Assembly: GCA_019348365.1 (NCBI GenBank) | Contig: JAHWJO010000113.1 | Span: forward strand, 1 to 10,709 | Source: Armatimonadota bacterium | Lineage (GTDB): Bacteria; Armatimonadota; DTGP01; JAHWJO01 | Length of the DNA: 10,709 bases | Direction: 5' to 3' | Shown here: positions 1 through 6,853 of the stretch, piece by piece | How positions within the stretch are numbered: the stretch's first letter is position 1 | Layout of the letters: each line of letters starts with the position of its first letter | Translations under genes and position numbers: made by a program | Notes under the pieces: generated by a model | Database searches by the model: none | Told to the model about the DNA's origin: nothing | Seen by the model: only the letters and a program-made list of their open reading frames with translations

Positions 1-50
1 CTCCAGGCAGTTTGCTCATTCCTCTCCCTGATCTCTTACCGGCTAATCAA

Positions 51-281
51 TTACGTATGCGAGGGGAGGGTGATGCTGGGAAAGATCGTGTGAGCGTCCC
101 AGGTGACCGCTCCCTGCCGGGCCATGTTTAGGAGGGTCGGCATGGGGCTTTGCCGCATCACGGCAGGCTTGCCCCCGTCGAAACTGACGATGAAGACATG
201 CTCCACCGGCGATGCGGCCCAACTCCGGCTGCAGAGCCCGATGAAGGCGAGTAGGAGTAAACGGCGAGTCCAACGAGTCAT
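51..281 (-). pseudogene. Truncated secreted type I phosphodiesterase / alkaline phosphatase-like protein (N-terminal fragment)
   Basis: The 76-residue product starts with a signal peptide: Arg-rich n-region, hydrophobic LLLLAFIGLC, probable cleavage near SWA-AS at residues 21-23. It continues as the N-terminus of a nucleotide pyrophosphatase/phosphodiesterase (alkaline phosphatase superfamily) domain. Visible family elements are SFDGG (residues 33-37, D35 a probable metal ligand) and FPSITLPSHT (67-76, T71 in the nucleophile position). A TAA stop follows at once, whereas intact family members run to roughly 280-450 residues. The last 50 bases of the window on this strand do not resume the expected sequence in any frame, so this looks like a broken gene and not a simple frameshift. 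The ATG has a good AAAGGA site six bases upstream. It would have acted outside the cytoplasm on phosphate esters. It is divergent from the GH32 gene. Confidence 0.6.
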
Positions 282-343
282 GATTCATCCTTTGCGACCG
301 GGGAGCGGCGGGGTTCCTCTTCCCCCGGCCCTGCTCCCGTACA

Positions 344-366
344 GGCGGAGCGGCGTTCGCTCCGTC
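344..366. other. Inverted repeat (hairpin) between the divergent phosphodiesterase fragment and GH32 gene
   Basis: CGGAGCG at 346-352 pairs perfectly with CGCTCCG at 358-364 around a five-base loop, and one G-T and one G-C pair extend the stem to nine. No T-run follows on either strand, so it is not a standard terminator; it could be an operator or a leader hairpin. The rest of the 212-bp gap (282-493) holds a weaker GC inverted repeat (CGGGG 309-313 with CCCCG 323-327), an AT-rich patch at about 371-397, and no promoter I can defend. Confidence 0.35.
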
Positions 367-493
367 GGTGTCTATCATATCATTTCATTTGCCAAAATAG
401 GGAAGCGGGGGCTCCGCCCACCGGCTGTCGTGGTAAAAATCTCTCCATCCTCCGGCATCCCCTGTCTTTGCCTTCCCGAAGGAGCTCCGAACC

Positions 494-1807
494 GTGAACG
501 ATCCCCATCACCCGATCTACCATTACCAGCCGGGGAACTGGATGAACGACCCGAAGCTGTTCTTCCACAACGGTGAGTACCACGTCTTCCTCCAACACAA
601 CCCGAAGGAAGCCGCCTGGGGCAACATGCACTGGGCCCACGCGAAGAGCACGGACCTCGTCCACTGGACGCCCCTGCCCATCGCCCTCGCCCCGACGCCC
701 GACAGCCCCGACGCGAAGGGCTGCTGGACCGGCTGCGTGGTGGAGAATGACGTGAAGATTCATATCCTCTACACCGGAATCACGCCGGAAGGCAAGCAGG
801 TCCAGTGTCTCGCCACGAGCGACGACCTCATTGAGTGGGAGAAGCATGCGGGGAATCCCGTCGTCTCCGAGAAGCCGGAGGGGTTCGGGGACTGCTTCCG
901 CGACCCCTGCGCCTGGAGAGAGGGCGAAGAGTGGAAGATGATCATCGGCTCGGAGGTGGGCGGCGTGGGCGGCGCGGCGCTGCTCTATACATCGCCGAAT
1001 CTCACCGACTGGACGTTCCTCCACTCGCTGTTCACCGGCAGGGCGGAGGAGACGGGACACGACTTCGAGTGCCCGGACTTCTTTCCCCTCGGCGGCCGGC
1101 ACGTCCTCCTCACCTCGCGCGGCCAGACCTTCTGGCACGTTGGGGCCTACGACGGCGAGCGGTTCCACCGGGAACGATGGGGCATGACCGACGGCGGCAG
1201 CTTCTACGCCGCGAAGACTCTGGAAGACGATAAAGGCCGACGCATCCTGTGGGGCTGGATCCAGGAGCGTCGCACGGAGGAGGAGCAGAAGGCGGCGGGG
1301 TGGAGCGGCGTCCTCTCCCTGCCGCGCGTATTGACTCTCCTGCCGGACGGAACGCTGGGGATCGAGCCGGTGGAGGAGCTGCAAGCGTTGCGGGGTCGTC
1401 ACTGGCGTTTCGAGCACCTGGAGATCCCGGCGGGAGAGGAATCGCTGCTCCTGCCCGAAGTCGAGGGGGATGCGCTGGAGGTGCGGGTCCGGTTCGCCCC
1501 GGCGGACGCGAAGGTATACGGCATTCTCGCGCGGTGCTCGCCGGGCCTGGAAGAGCGGACGGAGATCGTCTACCTGCGGGAGGATGAACGGCTGGGAAAT
1601 GCGCCGCTCGCGCTCGGGGAAGGGGAGGGGCTCGACCTGACGGTCTACGTCGACCGCTCCGTCATCGAGGCGTTTGCGAACGGGCGAGCCTGCCACACCA
1701 GCCGTTTTTATCCGGAGCGGGACGACAGCCGCCGCATCGGCCTGTTCGCGCGAGGCGGGAGCGTGAAGATAGAAACAGTGGACGTATGGGAGATGAAGCC
1801 CATCTGA
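494..1807 (+). CDS. Glycoside hydrolase family 32: cytoplasmic fructosidase / sucrose hydrolase (levanase-like)
   Basis: The 437-residue enzyme hydrolyses beta-fructofuranosyl bonds (sucrose, fructo-oligosaccharides or levan/inulin ends). All GH32 landmarks are present: WMNDP at 16-20 with nucleophile D19, RDP at 136-138 with transition-state stabiliser D137, and FECPD at 191-195 with acid/base E192. WSGVLSLPR (270-278) closes the five-bladed propeller. The C-terminal beta-sandwich (about 285-437) carries VDRSVIEAFANG (386-397). There is no signal peptide, so it probably acts in the cytoplasm on imported short sugars. The start is GTG, chosen because AAGGAG lies nine bases upstream and the N-terminus (HYQPGNWMNDP) is where family members begin. 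It is slightly shorter than the usual 450-500 residues. No transporter or kinase is adjacent; a ribokinase lies 6.5 kb away. Substrate preference cannot be read from sequence alone. Confidence 0.93.
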   Translation: MNDPHHPIYHYQPGNWMNDPKLFFHNGEYHVFLQHNPKEAAWGNMHWAHAKSTDLVHWTPLPIALAPTPDSPDAKGCWTGCVVENDVKIHILYTGITPEGKQVQCLATSDDLIEWEKHAGNPVVSEKPEGFGDCFRDPCAWREGEEWKMIIGSEVGGVGGAALLYTSPNLTDWTFLHSLFTGRAEETGHDFECPDFFPLGGRHVLLTSRGQTFWHVGAYDGERFHRERWGMTDGGSFYAAKTLEDDKGRRILWGWIQERRTEEEQKAAGWSGVLSLPRVLTLLPDGTLGIEPVEELQALRGRHWRFEHLEIPAGEESLLLPEVEGDALEVRVRFAPADAKVYGILARCSPGLEERTEIVYLREDERLGNAPLALGEGEGLDLTVYVDRSVIEAFANGRACHTSRFYPERDDSRRIGLFARGGSVKIETVDVWEMKPI

Positions 1808-1856
1808 AGCCCTTATGCTTCAAGCCCCGCTTACTATCAACGCTGGAGAATCTCTC

Positions 1857-2333
1857 ATGGGCTATTACGTCCGTGTGTTTTGTACCGGTTCGGAAATTCC
1901 GCCTCTGAATGCAGTGCTGGAATGGTGCGCGAAAGAAGGCGTTGAATTAAAGCCGGATGAGCATTCTGGAGATGTGGATCTCACCTCGCCGGGCTGGTAT
2001 GCCATTGGGCTCCTTTACAAGGAGGAGAATTCGCCCCTTGTGGTTGACTTGAATCGAGGAGTGGGAATAGTAGATTGCCTCTTTCAAGCGGAGATCAATG
2101 AATTTTTGGAATCTTTGGAAGAAGCCGAGGACTCATCCGGAAGAAGCAAGGTACTCTCCCACCTGAAAAGCTCAAAATATATCGTCGCTGTCCAACTGCT
2201 CAATGATATCGATGATGATGGATTCCATGCGCTAGATACCTTTACGCGTTACTTCGTGGAGAAGTGTGGCGGAATGGTACAAGCCGATGGGGAGGGTTTT
2301 TATGATGGGGATCGGCTGATACTGGAGTGCTGA
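1857..2333 (+). CDS. Uncharacterised acidic soluble protein (158 residues)
   Basis: I do not recognise a named domain. I chose the ATG at 1857 because GGAGA lies seven bases upstream; an in-frame ATG at 1815 would add 14 residues but lacks such a site. The protein is acidic and soluble, with no signal peptide or membrane segment. The start (MGYYVRVFCTG) looks like a beta-strand. Residues 78-93 are a Glu-rich helix (FLESLEEAE), and 121-158 hold IDDDG, a short Tyr-Phe-Val strand, then CGGMVQADGEGFY. The compact cytosolic layout resembles lone immunity-type or orphan proteins, but that is only an impression. Hand-counted G+C is about 49%, well below the GH32 gene just upstream (stop at 1807), and codon use is mixed, which points to horizontal acquisition. 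It follows GH32 by 49 bp and might be co-transcribed with it. Confidence 0.72.
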   Translation: MGYYVRVFCTGSEIPPLNAVLEWCAKEGVELKPDEHSGDVDLTSPGWYAIGLLYKEENSPLVVDLNRGVGIVDCLFQAEINEFLESLEEAEDSSGRSKVLSHLKSSKYIVAVQLLNDIDDDGFHALDTFTRYFVEKCGGMVQADGEGFYDGDRLILEC

Positions 2334-2435
2334 TACTGTAAAAAGGGTAACGCCCTCTCACCCAGCAGGATCACACGGCTACCACCTTTCTACGCCGTTC
2401 TGCTCAGAAACCCGAAACTAAAAAACAAGAAACTG

Positions 2436-2448
2436 TAAACCAGGTTTA
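2436..2448. promoter_or_regulatory. 13-bp palindrome overlapping the membrane-protein ribosome binding site
   Basis: TAAACCAGGTTTA is a perfect inverted repeat around a central A. It contains the only Shine-Dalgarno-like bases (AGG, 2442-2444) of the downstream gene, eight bases before its ATG. A protein bound here, or a small hairpin, could affect expression. The rest of the 119-bp gap (2334-2452) shows an A-rich stretch and no clear promoter. The site is short, so chance occurrence is possible. Confidence 0.25.
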
Positions 2449-2452
2449 AATT

Positions 2453-3217
2453 ATGCCCTTCACCCTTCGCATTGCGTTTCTGCTTGCCCTGATATCGGTT
2501 CTGCTCCTGTACGTCGCTCCCCCCTCTTCGGGGTACCTTTATCTCCTCACAACCGAGACCCTGCCCCGGATGCGGAGTCCCTCCGGCGCGGAAGCCATGC
2601 GGAAAGGGATCACCGCATCCCGGTGGTCTCGCGACTGGGTTCCCCTTGCCCCGGCTCAGGCAAACCGCCGCCTTTCCGCCAAGAACGACCGAACGGCACT
2701 CGAACAGGATCCCTCTCTCCTGCTCCTGGGCCGCTACTGGTATCAGCTGGTGGTCCTCTATAACGGGGGCGCGCTCGTGCTCGTCATGGGTCTGATGGCG
2801 TACATGCTGGCCCGGCTTTCGTCCCGACGGTTGTCCTCCGCGCCGATCCCGCTCCTTGTCGGTCTGATCCTGACGTTCGTCTTCATCTATCCTTTTGAGA
2901 GGAGCGCCTACCCGCCGGATGCGGAGTCGGTGGGGGTTCACACGACGAGCTTCATGCAGGAAGTCTGGACCGCTCCGCTGGGCATCTTTGCGGCGGCGCT
3001 CCTGGCCGCGTTCTTCCCTTTTGCCACAGTCGATCCCCGACCGACGATGTATCCCCGGTTCATGGCGCTCCTGCGGGACTTGAGTTTCTTCGGGCTGGCG
3101 CTGCTGGCACTGGCTTTTTACCTGATCGCCCTGAAATTGCAGATCGTGGAGCATCCGTATCGCGCGGATCTGATGAGATCAGGGATCGCGGCGGCGACGG
3201 GTTATCCGGGGCGGTAG
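2453..3217 (+). CDS. Uncharacterised integral membrane protein (five predicted helices)
   Basis: The 254-residue protein has hydrophobic segments at about 5-22, 97-121, 131-148, 172-192 and 209-230. By the positive-inside rule (RLSSRR at 121-126; the Arg-containing loop 193-208), the 70-residue loop 23-94 faces outward and the N-terminus inward. That loop carries Arg/Lys and polar residues and no recognisable catalytic motif. I know no family for it. A weak AGG lies eight bases before the ATG. An equally long reading frame runs antisense, but only this strand encodes regular membrane helices and the right third-position bias. Its 3' end overlaps the convergent TPR gene by 16 bp. It follows the 158-residue gene in the same direction, with a 119-bp gap. 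Confidence 0.72.
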   Translation: MPFTLRIAFLLALISVLLLYVAPPSSGYLYLLTTETLPRMRSPSGAEAMRKGITASRWSRDWVPLAPAQANRRLSAKNDRTALEQDPSLLLLGRYWYQLVVLYNGGALVLVMGLMAYMLARLSSRRLSSAPIPLLVGLILTFVFIYPFERSAYPPDAESVGVHTTSFMQEVWTAPLGIFAAALLAAFFPFATVDPRPTMYPRFMALLRDLSFFGLALLALAFYLIALKLQIVEHPYRADLMRSGIAAATGYPGR

Positions 3218-3849
3218 ACGTTCCGCGCCATCGTAAAGGAATCGTAAGCGGCGTACAGCTGGAGCCCGGTGAACAGGATTCCCAGCAACGCGAGCTGGCC
3301 CACTCCCGTCAGTGCCGGAGAGGAGGGCGTGATCTCCTCTCCCGTGGGGCCGGTCATGGTGGAGACCGCTCCGGCCACGGACTGGAACAGCCCGACCACC
3401 GCCGGGACCATTCCGAAGAGGAGGAGGAGGGCGATGCTCCCGAAGATGAGTCCCTTCACCCGGTCGCCCAGAAAATAATGCCCCGCGCCGGGGAAGACGA
3501 GCGAGAGAAAAGCGACGACGACCGGATTCCGGTCGGTGCGAAGCTCCGCGCCGGAGTCGGTGTAGGCGGGGAGAGGCGTGGAGCGGAGCACGAGCCGGGC
3601 CAGCTTCTCTTCCAATTGCGGGCGTTCGGGGTGCTCCCGGAGCACGGCCCGGTACACCGCTTCGGCCTCCTTGTCATCGCCTCGCTGGGCCAGCAGGTCG
3701 CCGAGAAATTCCCGGATGAACGGATCATCGGGATCGTTCTTCAAGGCGACACGCACCATGGCTTCCGCTTCGTTGATCTCTCCCCGGAGACGGTGGAGGT
3801 TCGCGGACATCAGGAGACGTTCGGTTTCAGGCGGCGTGGAGGAATCCAT
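3202..3849 (-). CDS. TPR-repeat protein with C-terminal membrane domain
   Basis: The 215-residue protein has two tandem tetratricopeptide repeats, about residues 11-44 and 45-78, shown by the A-x3-L-K-NDPDDP and A-x2-YR-x-VL-REHPE pattern. A linker (79-106) follows, then a membrane domain with segments at about 109-125, 131-157 and 185-204. The stretch 111-133, with LSLVFPGAGHYFLGDRVKG, resembles TM2-like or DUF5683-like domains, in which a Pro-Gly-x-Gly-x-x-Tyr turn joins two helices. Such proteins usually tether a cytoplasmic TPR scaffold to the inner membrane; the partner is unknown. No convincing ribosome binding site precedes ATG 3849, and the ATG at codon 14 is an alternative. It lies 99 bp after rsfS on the same strand and is probably co-transcribed with it. 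Confidence 0.78.
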   Translation of the reverse strand: MDSSTPPETERLLMSANLHRLRGEINEAEAMVRVALKNDPDDPFIREFLGDLLAQRGDDKEAEAVYRAVLREHPERPQLEEKLARLVLRSTPLPAYTDSGAELRTDRNPVVVAFLSLVFPGAGHYFLGDRVKGLIFGSIALLLLFGMVPAVVGLFQSVAGAVSTMTGPTGEEITPSSPALTGVGQLALLGILFTGLQLYAAYDSFTMARNVYRPG

Positions 3850-3948
3850 GACGGATAGGCGTTTATTTGTGTTCAGGAGGGGAGAGAAGCCAGGGAAAGA
3901 GCCGAGGCGCTTCGGCGGGTAGAAACACGAGAGTCTCGTTAACGTACG

Positions 3949-4332
3949 CTATCGCTTGGAAGCCCCGGCATAGACCGGTTCCTCGGGCTTTTCCTCCGCG
4001 CGTTCGGTATTGAGCTTCGTCCACAGGTCTTCGAGATCGTAATATTCACGCTCTTCCTGAGCGAAAATGTGAACGACGACGTCCGCGTAATCCAGCAGGA
4101 TCCATGTGCCCTGCTCGTACCCCTCGCAGCGCACTCCCTTGATCCCATGGTCTTTCATCGTCTCGAGGAGGCCGTCAGCGATGGCGCGGCAATGGATCTT
4201 CGACGTGCCGGTGCAGATGACGAAATAGTCGGAGATGACGGTCTTGCCCCGGAGATCCATCACGACCAGGTCCGCCGCCTTCTTATCCTCGCAGGCATCC
4301 TGGATCAGTTTGAGCTTCTGTTCGGAATCCAT
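3949..4332 (-). CDS. rsfS: Ribosomal silencing factor RsfS (Iojap family)
   Basis: The 127-residue protein binds ribosomal protein uL14 on the 50S subunit and blocks joining with 30S, which lowers translation during starvation or stationary phase. The diagnostic order is complete: a helical N-terminus, DLVVMDLRGKT (21-31), SDYFVICTGTS (34-44), the AIADGLLETMK helix, then G-x4-WILLDYADVVVHIF (75-89) and REYYDLEDLW (94-103). Length is typical (about 105-130), with a short charged C-terminal tail after residue 108. The start is well supported: AAAGGA (4339-4344) lies six bases before ATG 4332. The gene is often beside nadD in other bacteria; here its upstream neighbour is comM across a 246-bp gap, and the TPR-membrane gene lies downstream. 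Confidence 0.95.
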   Translation of the reverse strand: MDSEQKLKLIQDACEDKKAADLVVMDLRGKTVISDYFVICTGTSKIHCRAIADGLLETMKDHGIKGVRCEGYEQGTWILLDYADVVVHIFAQEEREYYDLEDLWTKLNTERAEEKPEEPVYAGASKR

Positions 4333-4383
4333 GTTATATCCTTTAACATCCTCTCGATGAGTCTGACGTATCCTTTATACCCG

Positions 4384-4412
4384 CTTTGGCCCCACTTCCC
4401 TACTTTGGCCCC
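4384..4412. repeat. Tandem 19-bp-spaced repeat of CTTTGGCCCC
   Basis: CTTTGGCCCC occurs at 4384-4393 and again at 4403-4412, 19 bp apart centre to centre. The spacing is close to two helical turns. It could be a pair of protein-binding sites upstream of rsfS, or a decayed end of an IS21-like element, whose ends carry multiple short repeats. No transposase gene or matching inverted copy is seen in the window. Confidence 0.35.
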
Positions 4413-4468
4413 TCATCGCAGCTTCAAAAGTGAGTATAGAATAGGGGCAGCCACAGAAACAGGGGGTC

Positions 4469-4486
4469 GCGTAAGGATCTTTACGC
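4469..4486. promoter_or_regulatory. 18-bp near-perfect palindrome upstream of rsfS
   Basis: GCGTAAGGATCTTTACGC pairs with itself at every position except one G/T pair. It lies in the comM-rsfS gap, upstream of the possible -10 at 4433-4438 on the minus strand, so an operator role for rsfS is possible. It lacks a T-tail and is not a terminator. Confidence 0.3.
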
Positions 4487-4578
4487 CATAGCCGGTGGGT
4501 TGCGCCTGGGTTAAGGCCGGGTGAGGGGAAAGCCACACCAGGACGGTCTCAGACTAACAGGGACAATCGTAGAGAGAT

Positions 4579-6117
4579 CTAGGGCGCCAGACTCAAGCTC
4601 CTGTATTGCAGCGCTTCCGCAATGTGGGCCGGGCTGATTGCCTCCGTCCCCTCCAGGTCCGCAATCGTGCGGGCGACCTTCAGCACCCGGTCGTATCCCC
4701 GCGCGCTGAGCCCCAGCTTCGTGATCGCCGTCCGCAAGAGCGACTCCCCCGCCGCATCCGGGACGGCATGCCGTCTCAACTCCTTGCTCGTCATCTGCGC
4801 GTTCGTCAGGGTTTTGCTGTTCGGGTCGGACGTGAACCGCCCTCGCTGGCGGTCCCGCGCGGCCCGTACCCGCTCCCGGATGCACGTAGAAGGCTCGGCG
4901 GGAGCACGGCCCATCAGCTCCTCGTGGGGGATGCGGGGGACTTCGACGTGCAGGTCAATCCGGTCGAGGAGCGGCCCGGAGAGGCGCGAGAGGTAGCGTT
5001 CCACCTGCACCGCCGAGCAGATGCACTCTTTGGTGGGGTCGGTGCGGTAGCCGCAGGGGCAGGGATTCATCGCGGCGACGAGCATGAAGCGGGCGGGGAA
5101 GGTGAGGGAACCGGAGGCGCGAGAGAGCGTTACTTCGCCGTCTTCGAGGGGTTGGCGGAGGACTTCGAGGGCTTCGCGCTTGAACTCCGGCAGCTCGTCG
5201 AGGAAGAGGACTCCCCGGTGAGACAGGCTGATCTCGCCGGGGCGGGGCCGGTTGCCCCCGCCCACCAGCCCCGCGAACGAGACCGTATGGTGCGGGGAGC
5301 GGTAGGGACGCTCCGTCAGGAGGGACGTGTGAGGGGGCAGCAAGCCGCTGACGGAATAGAGTTTCGTCACCTCCAGGGCTTCGTCCACCGAAAAGGGCGG
5401 CATGATCCCCGGCACCCTCCGGGCGAGCATGGTCTTGCCGGAGCCGGGAGGGCCGGAGAGGAGGATGTTGTGCCCGCCCGCCGCCGCGACTTCCAGCGCC
5501 CGTTTGACGTGCTCCTGCCCCTTCACGTCCGCGAAGTCCGCCCCCTCCGGCGCGCTCGCCAACAGGTTTTCCAGCCGTTCTCCCGCAATGGGCTCGCGGC
5601 TGCCGGGGTCCAGCGCCAGCCCCACCACGTCGGAGAGGCTTTCCACCGGGTAGACCGCGATCCCCTCCACCACCGCCGCCTCCCGCCCGTTCGCCGCCGG
5701 GACCGCCACCCGCGACTTCCCCGCTTCTTTGGCGGCGAGGACCACCGGCAGGGCGCCGCTCACGGGCCGCACGGTCCCGTCCAGCGCCAGCTCCCCGACC
5801 AGCGCCCACTCTTCCAGGTCTTCGGGAGCGATCTGTCCGGACGCGGCGAGGAGTCCCAGCGCGATGGGGAGATCGAGGCTGGGTCCCTCCTTGCGGATGT
5901 CGGCGGGGGCGAGGTTGACCGTCACGCGCTTGTTGCTGGGGAAAGTGTAGCCGCTGTTCTTGATAGCGGCACGGACGCGCTCGCGGGACTCCTGGACGGC
6001 CGCATCGGGGAGGCCGACGAGAGTAAAATGTGGCAGGCCGCCGGAGAGGTCGCATTCGACGGTGAGGAGGTAGGCGGAGATGCCGGACACGGCGGCACTG
6101 TAGGCGCGAGCGAGCAT
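4579..6117 (-). CDS. comM: ComM/YifB-type AAA+ ATPase (Mg chelatase-like)
   Basis: The 512-residue protein is a full-length member of the family whose best-studied member, ComM, is a hexameric helicase promoting branch migration of incoming DNA during natural transformation. The order is an N-terminal Lon-protease-like (ChlI) domain, about 1-175, with GLPDAAVQESRERVRAA (35-51) and NLAPADIRKEGPSLDLP (68-84). The AAA+ core follows, with Walker A GPPGSGKT (222-229), Walker B VLFLDE (303-308) and a Cys cluster NPCPCGY...CIC (351-368). LLDRID (383-388) then carries the Arg finger, followed by the C-terminal helical domain. The start matches the family's invariant MLARxYSAA, although no Shine-Dalgarno site precedes it. 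It begins 32 bp after the PIN gene, so translation or transcription may depend on the toxin-antitoxin unit. Its first 43 codons are duplicated upstream at 6916-7044. Confidence 0.95.
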   Translation of the reverse strand: MLARAYSAAVSGISAYLLTVECDLSGGLPHFTLVGLPDAAVQESRERVRAAIKNSGYTFPSNKRVTVNLAPADIRKEGPSLDLPIALGLLAASGQIAPEDLEEWALVGELALDGTVRPVSGALPVVLAAKEAGKSRVAVPAANGREAAVVEGIAVYPVESLSDVVGLALDPGSREPIAGERLENLLASAPEGADFADVKGQEHVKRALEVAAAGGHNILLSGPPGSGKTMLARRVPGIMPPFSVDEALEVTKLYSVSGLLPPHTSLLTERPYRSPHHTVSFAGLVGGGNRPRPGEISLSHRGVLFLDELPEFKREALEVLRQPLEDGEVTLSRASGSLTFPARFMLVAAMNPCPCGYRTDPTKECICSAVQVERYLSRLSGPLLDRIDLHVEVPRIPHEELMGRAPAEPSTCIRERVRAARDRQRGRFTSDPNSKTLTNAQMTSKELRRHAVPDAAGESLLRTAITKLGLSARGYDRVLKVARTIADLEGTEAISPAHIAEALQYRSLSLAP

Positions 6118-6119
6118 AG
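5989..6119 (-). repeat. 131-bp direct repeat, copy A (start of intact comM)
   Basis: This copy covers comM codons 1-43 and two bases upstream. It aligns without gaps to 6916-7046 (offset 927 bp), with 12 differences by hand count, about 91% identity. Homology stops sharply at both edges. The two copies flank the vapBC-like pair in the same orientation. Confidence 0.9.
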
Positions 6120-6149
6120 GTATCGGGAGAGGAATGGGAGGTTGGGGCG

Positions 6150-6569
6150 CTAAATTCCTGGTTTCAGGATATGGCCCATCATCTCAAAGTGCTGGTCGTA
6201 GCCAAAGACCTCCTCCACCGGATGCTTTTCTAAGATGGCAAAGGTGGTGCAGTCGGTGAAGGAGAGTTTACTCTCTTTATATTGGCGGAAGATCGCCTCT
6301 GCCCTTCCCCAATCTTCCTGTATGATGGAATGAATGACCAGGATTCCACTTGCTTCCGACTCATGGATTAGATCAAGGAACTGAAGCGCTATGGAGTGAC
6401 CGACATCGTACCGCAAGCGTGTGATGACTTCATCCAGGATAAAATCAGTGGTGAAAAAGCGGGTTCGCCGATGAATAAGCTCCTGAAAATACCGGCTTCC
6501 CCTCTCATGATAACGATCCGTTGAGATCAAAACGGACAGCCATCCTCCGGCTTCCACCAAAACTTTCAT
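6150..6569 (-). CDS. PIN-domain toxin, VapC-like (putative endoribonuclease)
   Basis: The 139-residue protein is of normal length for a single PIN domain, a metal-dependent RNase fold used by VapC toxins to cut tRNA, rRNA or mRNA. Motifs are MKVLVEAGGWL (1-11), TTDFILDE (40-47, E47), LSFTDC (102-107, D106) and FGYDQHFEMMG (122-132, D125). The first acidic residue is E6, where the family nearly always has Asp, so activity may be altered; the other three acidic positions are intact. Its ATG overlaps the antitoxin stop (ATGA, 6566-6569), the usual translational coupling of these pairs. comM follows 32 bp later. G+C is about 49%, lower than comM, consistent with transfer. The wording FFTTDFILDE...RLRYDVGH fits a common chromosomal PIN subgroup with RHH partners. 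Confidence 0.9.
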   Translation of the reverse strand: MKVLVEAGGWLSVLISTDRYHERGSRYFQELIHRRTRFFTTDFILDEVITRLRYDVGHSIALQFLDLIHESEASGILVIHSIIQEDWGRAEAIFRQYKESKLSFTDCTTFAILEKHPVEEVFGYDQHFEMMGHILKPGI

Positions 6570-6814
6570 GACGGATCGGTCTCGCGAGAGTCATGTCGTA
6601 CCGACGAATCCACAGGCCCTTCCTCTGCCAAACCGACCATTCTCAGCAAGGGCCGATAGAGATTCCTGGGGGGATCTACAGGCTCCTCCCGAGGCGATAG
6701 ATACCTGAGCAGGGCTTCCAACACGATTTCTTCTGCGGTCTTGTCTTCACGCCTGGCGGAATCGGATAATCGCTTTTGAAGATCCTCATCCAACTCCAAC
6801 GTCACTTTTGCCAT
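6566..6814 (-). CDS. Ribbon-helix-helix antitoxin, partner of the PIN protein
   Basis: The 82-residue protein opens with the RHH DNA-binding fold: strand AKVTLELD (2-9), then helices at about 10-23 and 26-39 (EEIVLEALLRYL). Two RHH chains would dimerise and bind an operator. The C-terminal part (about 50-82, with YRPLLRMVGL and a Pro/Asp-rich tail) is the expected toxin-wrapping segment, here ending in a charged tail. I chose the second ATG (6814) because AGAGGA (6822-6827) lies seven bases upstream of it and only four upstream of the ATG at 6817, which would add one Met. The stop overlaps the toxin start by four bases. A palindrome and candidate promoter lie just upstream, suggesting autorepression. 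Confidence 0.85.
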   Translation of the reverse strand: MAKVTLELDEDLQKRLSDSARREDKTAEEIVLEALLRYLSPREEPVDPPRNLYRPLLRMVGLAEEGPVDSSVRHDSRETDPS

Positions 6815-6853
6815 CATACGGTCCTCTCATCCATCATCTCTCCTCTGTTGGTC

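Larger units (their letters stand above)
4333..4578. other. Intergenic region between comM and rsfS
   Basis: These 246 bp hold the presumed rsfS promoter and a run of small repeats, but no gene I can support. On the minus strand TATACT (4433-4438) is a possible -10 without a good -35. The element TAAAGGATA appears twice on the minus strand: at 4337-4345, where it is the rsfS ribosome binding site, and again at 4369-4377. No T-tailed terminator is visible after comM. Confidence 0.4.

Noticed and set aside
380..1696. Long minus-strand open frame (438 codons) opposite GH32
   Set aside because: It is antisense to a gene with all GH32 catalytic motifs; its translation is Arg/Pro/Val-rich with no family motif. 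It is a product of high G+C.
1815..1856. Upstream in-frame ATG at 1815 as the start of the 158-residue protein
   Set aside because: It lacks a ribosome binding site, whereas ATG 1857 has GGAGA at a spacing of seven.
2344..2356. AGGG-TAACG-CCCT stem after the 158-residue gene as a terminator
   Set aside because: The stem is only four pairs and no T-run follows.
2390..3154. 254-codon minus-strand frame opposite the membrane protein
   Set aside because: It has the same length by coincidence. The translation is Arg/Gln/Glu-rich and lacks motifs, whereas the plus strand shows regular membrane helices.
4441..4578. Resemblance of GCCACAGAAAC and GGGGAAAGCCAC to RNase P RNA conserved blocks
   Set aside because: The matches are short, in the wrong order, and the space is too small for RNase P RNA.
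4606..6153. 515-codon plus-strand frame opposite comM
   Set aside because: It is antisense to a complete, motif-verified comM; the translation is Arg/Gly-rich without recognisable domains.
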